Assembly (NCBI GenBank): GCA_022545625.1
Contig: JACZQS010000125.1
Coordinates: 1-7,048, forward strand
Direction: 5' to 3'
DNA: 7,048 bases
Source of the DNA: Pseudomonadota bacterium
GTDB lineage: Bacteria > Pseudomonadota > Gammaproteobacteria > GCA-001735895
Of this stretch, positions 1 to 5,442 are shown piece by piece. Both the position numbers and the translations under genes were made by a program. Position 1 is the stretch's first letter; every line of letters begins with the position of its first letter. Below the pieces are notes generated by a model. It made no database searches. It was not told the origin of the DNA and worked only from the letters and a program-made list of their open reading frames with translations.

Positions 1-8
1 TTTTTTTT
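1..8 (+). terminator. T8 tract, possible end of an upstream terminator
   Basis: The window opens with eight T residues on the plus strand. Such a run can be the U-tract of a rho-independent terminator for a plus-strand gene lying before the window, converging on the lysR gene. The stem that would prove this lies outside the window. For the minus-strand lysR gene this run reads as A, so it is not that gene's own terminator. Confidence 0.25.
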
Positions 9-34
9 GCCTTTTAACATCAACCCAGGTCCGG

Positions 35-964
35 TTAGTTTCTGGGTACGCCTTCCGATTCACGCAGATAGGCACTTTCATCGAGTATCCACTGTCTGAA
101 CGCGCTAATTTTCGGGTTACCCCACTTTTGCCTGGTAGTGATCAGGTGAAAGCTGAGACGCACCGGCAATCGCGTTTCAAATGGTTGAACCAGGCGCCCG
201 GATTCTATCGCGCCTGCAACCATTACGCTGGCGCCCAAAGCGATTCCTTGCCCCTCAATCGCTGCCTCGATGACCATTTCTCCCTGGCTGAAAAACATCC
301 CGCGACTGGCATCTACATCATCAACGCCAGCGGTGGCGAGCCACATTGCCCAGTCTGGAAAACTAGGATCAAAATCGGTGTCCTGGCTGTGCAGCAAAGT
401 GTGGTGGCGTATATCCGATAAATCATGCACCGCTTTGCCTTCATGCATCAGGTCCGGGCTACAGACCGGAATCAGGTCATATGAAAAAAGATAAATCGAG
501 TCGAGGCCTTCGACCTCACCGGTACCAAACCGAATGCCGACATCAATATCTTCACGTGCAAAATCTACCAACCGTGATGATGCATCGATCCGCACATCAA
601 TTTCTGGATGCAACGCCTGAAATTTACACAGCCTGGGAATTAACCATTTGGCAGTAAACGAGGGGGCAGCAGAAATCGTCAGGGGTTCATCCCCCTGGGA
701 CCTGCGCACCGAATCAACCGCTGCGGAAATGCCTGCGAATCCATCAGACAATAACGGCAGAAATACCTGTCCTGAATCGGTGAGAACGATCGAGCGATTA
801 CGACGCTTGAATAACTTGATTTCGAGGAAATCCTCCAGACCCCGAACCTGCTGGCTGATCGCGCCGGGCGTAACGTTAAGCTCATCGGCTGCCTTGCTAA
901 AGCTTAAATACCTGCCTACAGCTTCGAATGCGCGGAGCGAGTTGAGCGGGGGTAGCATTGCCAT
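35..964 (-). CDS. LysR-type transcriptional regulator, GcvA/GcdR-like
   Basis: This is a cytoplasmic DNA-binding regulator of 309 residues, the usual LysR length. Residues about 6-65 form the winged helix-turn-helix: 'PPLNSLRAFEAVGRYLSFSKAA' is typical of the GcvA/AmpR/TrpI/GcdR branch, with the helix-turn-helix near residues 22-41 (AADELNVTPGAISQQV). Residues about 94-300 are the periplasmic-binding-like effector domain, starting 'LTISAAPSFTAKWLIPRL', again GcvA/GcdR-like. The start is the ATG at 964; a second in-frame ATG two codons later (958) is possible, and neither has a clear Shine-Dalgarno. The gene is divergent from the DUF1127 gene, so regulation of itself and that neighbour is the simplest reading. 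A perfect inverted repeat lies over its own -10 box, suggesting autorepression. The effector is unknown and the regulon is inferred from position only. Confidence 0.93.
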   Translation of the reverse strand: MAMLPPLNSLRAFEAVGRYLSFSKAADELNVTPGAISQQVRGLEDFLEIKLFKRRNRSIVLTDSGQVFLPLLSDGFAGISAAVDSVRRSQGDEPLTISAAPSFTAKWLIPRLCKFQALHPEIDVRIDASSRLVDFAREDIDVGIRFGTGEVEGLDSIYLFSYDLIPVCSPDLMHEGKAVHDLSDIRHHTLLHSQDTDFDPSFPDWAMWLATAGVDDVDASRGMFFSQGEMVIEAAIEGQGIALGASVMVAGAIESGRLVQPFETRLPVRLSFHLITTRQKWGNPKISAFRQWILDESAYLRESEGVPRN

Positions 965-970
965 AATTGA

Positions 971-988
971 ATAGTTTTTCTAAACTAT
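971..988. promoter_or_regulatory. Perfect inverted repeat, likely LysR operator
   Basis: ATAGTTT (971-977), 4-nt spacer, AAACTAT (982-988): a perfect 7-bp inverted repeat. It contains T-N11-A pairs (T975/A987 and T972/A984), the loose consensus of LysR-type operators. It begins 7 bp upstream of the lysR ATG, covers its predicted -10 and start point, and lies about 18 bp beyond the divergent promoter's -35. That placement suits autorepression plus control of the DUF1127 gene. The identity of the binding protein is inferred. Confidence 0.55.
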
Positions 989-1012
989 AAAATAGAAATT
1001 ATCGTTTGTTAA
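984..1012 (-). promoter_or_regulatory. Predicted sigma70 promoter of the lysR gene
   Basis: Read on the minus strand: -35 TTAACA (1012-1007, 5 of 6 matches to consensus), 17-bp spacer, -10 TATAGT (989-984, 5 of 6). Transcription would start near 977, leaving only about 13 nt before the ATG at 964, so the leader is very short. That fits the lack of a Shine-Dalgarno. The -10 box lies within the inverted repeat at 971-988, and the -35 overlaps the -35 of the divergent promoter. Confidence 0.55.
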
Positions 1013-1034
1013 ATAGCTATATTAGCCATATATT
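1006..1034 (+). promoter_or_regulatory. Predicted sigma70 promoter of the DUF1127 gene
   Basis: -35 TTGTTA (1006-1011), exact 17-bp spacer, -10 TATATT (1029-1034). The predicted start is near 1041, giving a leader of about 43 nt. The spacer contains the perfect 8-bp palindrome ATAGCTAT (1013-1020), whose half matches the ATAG arm of the upstream inverted repeat. The -35 overlaps that of the lysR promoter on the other strand. Confidence 0.55.
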
Positions 1035-1083
1035 CCATTTGTAGCAACAAATTAATCAATCTAATTACTTGAGGAATTCTAAT

Positions 1084-1548
1084 ATGAAATTAATTAACCT
1101 TGGAATCGCATCAATCGTTGATGCAAACACTGGAAATGGCATCAGTCGGCAATTTACCGGTCAATTTGGATCGAAAGATTCGGACTACGAAAAATCAGCC
1201 CACGAGATCCGCGCTAAATCTGTTCTCGGCGTATTGGCTAAAATCAAAAGCGCCTTCAAGCAGTATCTAGATGAATCCAGGGCAGTTGCCAGGGCCAGGC
1301 GAAATACTGCCGAGGTATCACAACTGAGCGAGCATATATTGAAGGACATCGGACTCACGTTTGTGGATATTCAGGACCTGAAGTCGGGGCAAATTACCCT
1401 GGAAGCGTTAAACGCTCGCCGCGGCCAGTACCGCGACCAGGCTGCCAGTATTAAACGACTGGATTACTCCTCGAAGCAGGCCGGTACCCGGGTGCTTGAT
1501 CTCGATAGTGCCAACCAGGCGCAATACGAGATAGCAAAATGTGCTTAA
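1084..1548 (+). CDS. DUF1127 (YjiS-like) domain protein, long form
   Basis: A 154-residue protein carrying a DUF1127-type segment at residues about 64-105. 'SRAVARARRNTAEVSQLSEH' is followed by ILKDIGLTFVDIQDL, matching the family pattern of an Arg-rich helix, then 'L.D.LL.DIGLTR.DI'. Known DUF1127 proteins are mostly 45-80 residues, and some affect RNA turnover or phosphate and carbon metabolism in alphaproteobacteria. This one has about 60 extra residues before the domain and 50 after. The start is the ATG at 1084, preceded by GAGG (1071-1074) with 9-nt spacing; a TTG at 1069 in the same frame overlaps that ribosome site and is rejected. There is no signal peptide or membrane segment. It is divergent from lysR, which probably controls it. 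Family call is firm, function unknown. Confidence 0.85.
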   Translation: MKLINLGIASIVDANTGNGISRQFTGQFGSKDSDYEKSAHEIRAKSVLGVLAKIKSAFKQYLDESRAVARARRNTAEVSQLSEHILKDIGLTFVDIQDLKSGQITLEALNARRGQYRDQAASIKRLDYSSKQAGTRVLDLDSANQAQYEIAKCA

Positions 1549-1556
1549 TGGTCGAT

Positions 1557-1582
1557 GAGGCGTCCGGTTTCACGGGCGCCTC
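1557..1582. terminator. GC-rich hairpin between convergent genes
   Basis: GAGGCGTCCG (1557-1566), 6-nt loop, CGGGCGCCTC (1573-1582): a 10-bp stem with one T-G wobble, 8 nt after the DUF1127 stop. It also spans the nudC stop codon (1570-1572) on the other strand. No T-run follows on either side, so it is a weak classical terminator. It may still act for both convergent genes or protect 3' ends. Confidence 0.45.
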
Positions 1583-2538
1583 GTTACATCGGTAATCCAG
1601 GATTCAACCAGGTATCGGGCGATTGAATCCTTTCTCGGTAGACAATAGTTATCGCCTCCGTCACCCCACTCCCCAAAACTACCCAGTTGTTCAGCACTAA
1701 ACCAGCCCGCCTCGGTTAATTCAAGCTTGTCGATACGAATGTCAGTAGTCAGCGCCAGCGCACGAAATCCGAGCATAATCGAGGAAGGAAACGGCCAGGG
1801 CTGGGAAGCCTGGTAGCTTACATTAACTACCTGGATACCCGATTCCTCAAGTACTTCACGCGTGACGGTTTCTTCAAGACTTTCAGAAGGATCTACAAAT
1901 CCGGCCAGCGTGGACATCATCCGAGCCGGGAAGCGCGCGTTGCGTGCGAGCAGACAGCGTGGTGGCCCCGTATCAGGCCAGTACTCAACCAACATGATCA
2001 CGGCAGGGTCAGTGCGCGGAAAAGTCATTCGCGCGCACTGCGCATTGGTACATAGCTTGAGGTGACCTCCATGCTGAATTTCAGTGGGGCTGCCGCAGGT
2101 GCTACAAAATCCGCTATGACGGTTCCAGTAGAGCAGACCTCTTGCATAGGCGAGCAAAGCGGCTTCCTGGGCGCTAAGCAACCAACCTGCCTGGCGCAGA
2201 TCGATGAACTCGTTGTCACCTATTATCCCCTTGAATGCTGCTTCTGGATGACCGGAAACATCAGCCGCAAAAAAGGGAACTTCTTTATCCAGCCCCAAAA
2301 AAACAACCCCGGATGACCCTAGTGCGAGGGATGCTATATCATCGCGATTGTGGCTAATAGAAACTGGAGCCTGGTTTCTTTCCTTCTGCCAATGCATCAG
2401 ATTGTGGTCGTTTCTTAGTAGAAGCACCCTGCAGCTGGATCGATTCCACTGCGCATCGATCCAGCGCGCATCCTTTCTCAACTCGCTGGCACGATCAAGC
2501 TTCAGGCCGCTGTAATAAATTGCTTCGGGATCAGGCAA
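1570..2538 (-). CDS. nudC: NADH pyrophosphatase / NAD-capped RNA hydrolase NudC
   Basis: NudC hydrolyses NAD(H) to NMN(H) and AMP, and in E. coli removes 5' NAD caps from RNA. Everything diagnostic is present in 322 residues. An N-terminal NUDIX-like region contains GLKLDRASELRKDARW (11-26). A zinc ribbon has Cys145, Cys148, Cys163 and Cys168. The Nudix box, residues 213-235, fits GX5EX7REUXEEXGU, with catalytic Glu228, Glu231 and Glu232. The NudC-specific SQPWPFPSS (245-253) separates it from other Nudix enzymes. It is longer than E. coli NudC (257 aa) because it keeps the full N-terminal domain. The start is TTG at 2538, preceded by AAAGG with a 6-nt gap; the first in-frame ATG is at residue 48, inside the domain. 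It follows the TPR gene by 32 nt, so co-transcription is likely. Cytoplasmic. Confidence 0.95.
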   Translation of the reverse strand: MPDPEAIYYSGLKLDRASELRKDARWIDAQWNRSSCRVLLLRNDHNLMHWQKERNQAPVSISHNRDDIASLALGSSGVVFLGLDKEVPFFAADVSGHPEAAFKGIIGDNEFIDLRQAGWLLSAQEAALLAYARGLLYWNRHSGFCSTCGSPTEIQHGGHLKLCTNAQCARMTFPRTDPAVIMLVEYWPDTGPPRCLLARNARFPARMMSTLAGFVDPSESLEETVTREVLEESGIQVVNVSYQASQPWPFPSSIMLGFRALALTTDIRIDKLELTEAGWFSAEQLGSFGEWGDGGDNYCLPRKDSIARYLVESWITDVTRRP

Positions 2539-2570
2539 GTAAAACCTTTGTGCAATAGTTAGATCAGGAG

Positions 2571-3032
2571 CTAGCCTTTTCGCCGATATTGTTCGATAGA
2601 CTCTTTCAACTGGGCATATTCACTCGAGGCAAACAGGCTCAAACTATCGAGTAACTCCAACTGACTTTGCGCTTTGTCGAGTTGACCGGTTTCGACATAC
2701 AGTTCACCCAGATGCTGGTTGGCTCCCATGTGCTCGGGTTCCACGCGCAGCGCCGACTGGTAAAAAGTTAAAGCGTCTTCGTAGTTTAATACCTTGCGAT
2801 AACTATAACCTAACAGGGACAGGATATCCGGATTGTCCTGATCGTTATCCAGTTCGATATGGAGCTGATCTATCGCACCGATATATTCGCCTTCATCTAT
2901 TAAGCCCAAGATAGATTCAAGATCAGCATTGCTCGACATATTATTGTTAGAGAAAAATGCATTCCCAACCAATACCAGAAGCATTTCCAGGCTAGTGGAA
3001 AGTAACGGGCCAAGATGGAACAGATTATTCAT
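2571..3032 (-). CDS. Small tetratricopeptide-repeat protein
   Basis: The supported core is 122 residues from Met at 2939. It begins SSNADLESILGLIDEGEY and holds a TPR-like N-terminal helix pair, one clear TPR ('DILSLLGYSYRKVLNYEDAL', then TFYQSALRVEPEH), a second ('MGANQHLGELYVETGQLDKA', then QSQLELLDSL), and a C-terminal EYAQLKESIEQYRRKG. TPRs bind protein partners; none is known here. The start is uncertain. ATG 3032 (chosen) adds a leucine-rich hydrophobic stretch (LLSTSLEMLLVLVG) that could be a poor signal or anchor, but it lacks basic residues and contains Glu. ATG 2939 gives a cytoplasmic protein. ATG 3092 is in frame but has no ribosome site. From memory, relatives end LCFFGCEEY..L, so this copy seems to have lost both cysteines. 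It sits between the CoA-transferase gene and nudC on the same strand. Confidence 0.82.
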   Translation of the reverse strand: MNNLFHLGPLLSTSLEMLLVLVGNAFFSNNNMSSNADLESILGLIDEGEYIGAIDQLHIELDNDQDNPDILSLLGYSYRKVLNYEDALTFYQSALRVEPEHMGANQHLGELYVETGQLDKAQSQLELLDSLSLFASSEYAQLKESIEQYRRKG

Positions 3033-3072
3033 TGCTGGTTTCTCGTGTAGAGCGAATACATTATATTCCCTC
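3029..3072 (-). promoter_or_regulatory. Strong RBS plus 10-codon mini-ORF upstream of the TPR gene
   Basis: GAGGG (minus strand, 3072-3068) lies 6 nt before an ATG at 3061 that opens a 10-codon ORF (MYSLYTRNQQ). Its TGA overlaps the ATG at 3032 as ATGA, the usual layout for translational coupling. The same DNA contains TATAAT (3065-3060), a perfect -10 hexamer with only a poor -35 (TGGTTT, 3088-3083). The two readings exclude each other: a start from that -10 would fall inside the mini-ORF. Confidence 0.35.
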
Positions 3073-3135
3073 AATATAGTTGAAACCATCATCGAACTAT
3101 GAGCTATTTCACAACTCTAGCCGAATGTGACATTT

Positions 3136-4350
3136 TTACCCGCCCATTCGAAATTTGGAAATAACGCCATCTCGCGACAACCCTTCCAGTTCATCGACTG
3201 ACAGTCCGAGCAAGCCACCCAGCACCTCCTGATTATGGCTGCCGAGCTCCGGCCCTGGCCACCTGGTTCGTCCCGGCGTTTTTTCGAGTTTAGGCATGAT
3301 TGCCGGAATCTTCAGGGGCTTGCCATTAACTTCGACATTTTCAAACAAACCACGGGCTTTGAAATGAGCGTCATTAACCATGTCTTCTACATTGTAAATT
3401 GGCCCGGCGGGCACCTTGTTCTGGTCGAGTATATCTAACAGCTGCGCCGAGTCATTTTGCTGGCACCAGGCCGACAATACCCGGTCTATTTCTGCCTCGT
3501 GTTCGACACGTCCTGGATTAGAGGCCAGGCGGGGATCCTGCGCCATTTGAGGCTGTCCAGCGGCTAACATCAAGCGCTGAAAAATCGAGTCACCATTGCC
3601 TCCGATGACCACGAATTTACCATCCCTGCAACGATAGGTATTAGTCGGCACAATACCGGTTACCGTACTACCCGAAGGTTCGCGGATGACTCCGGCTCCG
3701 TCATATTCGGGAACCACCGCCTCCATCAGATTAAACATGGATTCGTAAAGTGCCACGTCGACAACCTGTCCATGACCACTTTGTTTTTGTTCAAGCAGGG
3801 CGATACTGATTCCGAGTGCAGCATGGATACCGGATATGGTATCGCCAATACTCAAATTTGGGCGTACCGGCACCTCCCCGGGATACCCATTGACATAGCG
3901 AAACCCGCTCATACCTTCACAGACGGAAGCAAATCCAGGTTTTGCCGAGTAGGGCCCATATTGTCCATAACCGGAAATGCGTGCATAGACGAGTCCCGGG
4001 TTGCTTCGTTTAAACTCGTTGGGGCCGAGATCCCAGGCTTCGACCACCCCCGGTCGGAAATTTTCTATCACCACATCTGCACTATTGATCAACTCTCTTT
4101 CCAGATCACCTCCCTTTTTTGATTTGAGATCGATCGTCACCGATTTTTTGTTCCTCGCCAGCGAGTACCACCAAAAAGAGGTACCGTCCTCAACCTCGCG
4201 CCATCGACGTATCGGGTCACCGCCTTCGGGGGGCTCTATTTTTATCACCTCGGCACCAAAATATCCCAACATGCAGCCGGCAAACGGACCCGCGAGCAAT
4301 TGTCCCAGTTCGATCACTCGATAGCCTGACAATGGTCCCGTGTTATTCAT
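3136..4350 (-). CDS. Family III CoA-transferase (CaiB/BaiF)
   Basis: Family III enzymes move CoA between a carboxylic acid and an acyl-CoA through an enzyme-bound aspartyl-CoA anhydride; examples are formyl-CoA transferase and CaiB. The 404 residues are full length for the family. The N-terminus GYRVIELGQLLAGPFAG and GAEVIKIEPPEGGDPIR is the CoA-binding Rossmann signature. RNKKSVTIDLKS, ADVVIENFRPG, and GYGQYGP are family blocks. SIGDTISG places the nucleophile at Asp170, next to the Asp169 of formyl-CoA transferase. The C-terminus has KVPAGPIYNVEDM and 'LGSHNQEVLGGLLGLS'. The start chosen is ATG 4350, preceded by GGGG with a 6-nt gap; ATG 4362 in the same frame has no ribosome site. It appears to head an operon with the TPR gene and nudC. 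No dehydrogenase, hydratase or transporter gene nearby reveals the acid, so the substrate is unknown. Confidence 0.93.
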   Translation of the reverse strand: MNNTGPLSGYRVIELGQLLAGPFAGCMLGYFGAEVIKIEPPEGGDPIRRWREVEDGTSFWWYSLARNKKSVTIDLKSKKGGDLERELINSADVVIENFRPGVVEAWDLGPNEFKRSNPGLVYARISGYGQYGPYSAKPGFASVCEGMSGFRYVNGYPGEVPVRPNLSIGDTISGIHAALGISIALLEQKQSGHGQVVDVALYESMFNLMEAVVPEYDGAGVIREPSGSTVTGIVPTNTYRCRDGKFVVIGGNGDSIFQRLMLAAGQPQMAQDPRLASNPGRVEHEAEIDRVLSAWCQQNDSAQLLDILDQNKVPAGPIYNVEDMVNDAHFKARGLFENVEVNGKPLKIPAIMPKLEKTPGRTRWPGPELGSHNQEVLGGLLGLSVDELEGLSRDGVISKFRMGG

Positions 4351-4364
4351 GTTTAACCCCATTC

Positions 4365-4374
4365 GTTAGCTAAC
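4365..4374. promoter_or_regulatory. 10-bp palindrome at the CoA-transferase start
   Basis: GTTAGCTAAC is a perfect 10-bp palindrome located 15 bp upstream of the chosen ATG at 4350 and just ahead of the alternative ATG at 4362. Its position in the leader or start-point region would suit an operator. It is short, so chance occurrence is possible. Confidence 0.25.
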
Positions 4375-4393
4375 ACATTTATGCTTTAACAAC

Positions 4394-4408
4394 ACCGGAT
4401 TGTCCGGT
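4394..4408. promoter_or_regulatory. ACCGGA-N3-TCCGGT inverted repeat upstream of the CoA-transferase gene
   Basis: ACCGGA (4394-4399), TTG, TCCGGT (4403-4408) is a perfect 6-bp inverted repeat with a 3-nt centre, 44 bp upstream of the ATG at 4350. It is GC-rich in an otherwise AT-rich stretch and lies where a promoter is expected, so a dimeric regulator site is plausible. It could equally form a small RNA hairpin in a leader. No cognate regulator gene is adjacent. Confidence 0.35.
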
Positions 4409-4751
4409 AATCTTCTGATCAAAACAATAGGTAGTCGTCCGGGCCAGGAGACCAGTCCCGGGTTTACATATAGCCAGGTGGTCGAACCCTGCGAAGCCGA
4501 GCTGGACATTGAAATTTATGGTTTCTGGAGTCGGTCTCAGCCTGACACCCTATTATTCACACAGCCTCGCAATCGATCTTGACGAGTCCCTGAGTAATTC
4601 GGTGTTTCAAGATATTCTACAGATGACTGCGCATGCCCAGCGACGCTAGTCTGACGTGAATCGTAATGCTGGTTTTTTCTGTAGCGCGAATGCGCGGCTG
4701 GTTTCCGGAATAAAATTCTGATTGTAAATAAACGCAGGTTCCCTCGTCGCC

Positions 4752-5354
4752 CTATTTATCGGACATCGAGATTCCGCTGGTATCCGGTGGTGGTGGATCA
4801 GGTTCTTTTTTACCCGAACCTATATCGGCTCCGACAGGCGCAACATCTAAATCCGAAATATCAATAGGCGGAGCTGCTACCTCCTTGATTTCATCCTGCA
4901 TTTCACTGCCGACAGGAGCGACAGTAGCCGCTAGATCTTCGATCTGATCGGCGGTAATACCGAGCGGATCAGTATTTGGTGGCGGCGCATCTCCAAGGTT
5001 TGCGGATGCGGCGACTGCCGCTCGAACCGGCGTTGCAGCAGGACGAGACGGGGGCTTTGCAGGAACCGATGAGGCTGCTTTGGGTTTTGGACCCGGATTG
5101 ACAGCGACCTTGCCACCCGACGCAAGTGGCTTCACTTCGCATTCAGCACCCGCCCGTTTTAGCGCAGAATAAATTTTAATCGCGGCCTGCTTATCGATAT
5201 TTTTCTTGATGACAACGCGCTTACCGGAAAATAGTCGTTCCAACTGGGACCCGTCCGCTTTGAACATCCCACCAAGTCTGGCCTTTACTTCATCCAGATT
5301 GGCACCGTCGCTAATTTTTCCGGAAAATGCTACTTCGAATAATTTATCACTCAT
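4752..5354 (-). CDS. Hypothetical protein: conserved N-terminal domain plus Pro-rich repeat tail
   Basis: A 200-residue protein in two parts. Residues 1-76 form a compact domain: MSDKLFEVAFSGKI, then VKARLGGMFKAD, LFSGKRVVIKKNIDKQAAIK and ALKRAGAECEV. I recognise this block from uncharacterised gammaproteobacterial proteins, where it precedes varied tails or membrane segments; its function is unknown. Residues 77-130 are a Pro/Ala/Lys linker. Residues 131-200 are acidic and Pro-rich with an imperfect repeat: ATVAPVGSEM, then PPIDISDLDVAPVGADIG, then a partial PPPPDTSGISMSDK. There is no signal peptide or membrane helix, so it is probably cytoplasmic with a disordered tail. ATG 5354 is preceded by AGGGG with a 9-nt gap. 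It is divergent from ppnN with an 88-bp shared promoter region. Being a real gene is near certain; no function is offered. Confidence 0.85.
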   Translation of the reverse strand: MSDKLFEVAFSGKISDGANLDEVKARLGGMFKADGSQLERLFSGKRVVIKKNIDKQAAIKIYSALKRAGAECEVKPLASGGKVAVNPGPKPKAASSVPAKPPSRPAATPVRAAVAASANLGDAPPPNTDPLGITADQIEDLAATVAPVGSEMQDEIKEVAAPPIDISDLDVAPVGADIGSGKKEPDPPPPDTSGISMSDK

Positions 5355-5381
5355 GTCATGATACCCCTGTGTTATTCCTAC

Positions 5382-5410
5382 ACTATACTTTCATCACTGA
5401 AATTCTTAAA
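5382..5410 (-). promoter_or_regulatory. Predicted promoter of the repeat-tail protein gene
   Basis: Minus strand: -35 TTTAAG (5410-5405), 17-bp spacer, -10 TATAGT (5387-5382, 5 of 6 matches). The predicted start near 5375 leaves a leader of about 21 nt containing the AGGGG ribosome site. The -35 is weak. Confidence 0.4.
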
Positions 5411-5416
5411 TATCAT
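5389..5416 (+). promoter_or_regulatory. Possible weak promoter of ppnN
   Basis: TTTCAT (5389-5394), 16-bp spacer, TATCAT (5411-5416) is the best plus-strand pair before ppnN. It lies back to back with, and overlaps, the divergent promoter. No clear Shine-Dalgarno precedes the ppnN ATG at 5443. Confidence 0.25.
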
Positions 5417-5442
5417 GCTAATTTTAGACCAATTTTGACCCT

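Larger units (their letters stand above)
4351..4751. other. ~400-bp gap with no convincing gene
   Basis: Between the CoA-transferase start and the end of the next minus-strand gene I find no supported gene. Open frames exist on both strands (plus 4400-4582, TTG start, 60 aa; minus about 4510-4367, 47 aa) but none has a ribosome site or a recognisable protein. The part nearest 4350 must hold the CoA-transferase promoter; no clear -35/-10 pair is visible. Two symmetric sites lie there (4365-4374 and 4394-4408). A T6 run at 4674-4679 follows a 5-bp CCAGC/GCTGG pairing with a large loop, too weak to call a terminator. No tRNA fold was found. Confidence 0.6.

Noticed and set aside
128..421. 97-codon plus-strand ORF inside the lysR gene
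   Set aside because: It is antisense to a well-conserved LysR effector domain, without a ribosome site or recognisable product.
3109..3130. TCACA-N12-TGTGA between the CoA-transferase and TPR genes, considered as a CRP site
   Set aside because: A CRP site is TGTGA-N6-TCACA; here the arms are in the reverse order and the spacing is wrong.
35..4350. LysR plus CoA-transferase as a gcdR-gcdG glutarate pathway cluster
   Set aside because: The genes are over 2 kb apart with unrelated genes between, no glutaryl-CoA dehydrogenase is present, and the transferase does not closely resemble the GcdG/SUGCT sequences I recall.
4471..4500. tRNA T-arm-like GGTTCGACC on the minus strand
   Set aside because: The 5-bp T stem has a mismatch, and no matching acceptor stem, anticodon arm or 3' end could be placed around it.
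4367..4510. 47-codon minus-strand ORF upstream of the CoA-transferase gene
   Set aside because: It has an ATG but no Shine-Dalgarno and no family resemblance, and it ends in the region that must contain the next gene's promoter.
4400..4582. 60-codon plus-strand ORF
   Set aside because: It has a TTG start, no ribosome site, no recognisable motif, and lies across the CoA-transferase promoter region.
4635..4679. Possible terminator: CCAGC...GCTGG followed by T6
   Set aside because: The stem is only 5 bp with a loop of about 25 nt, and no plus-strand gene ends nearby.
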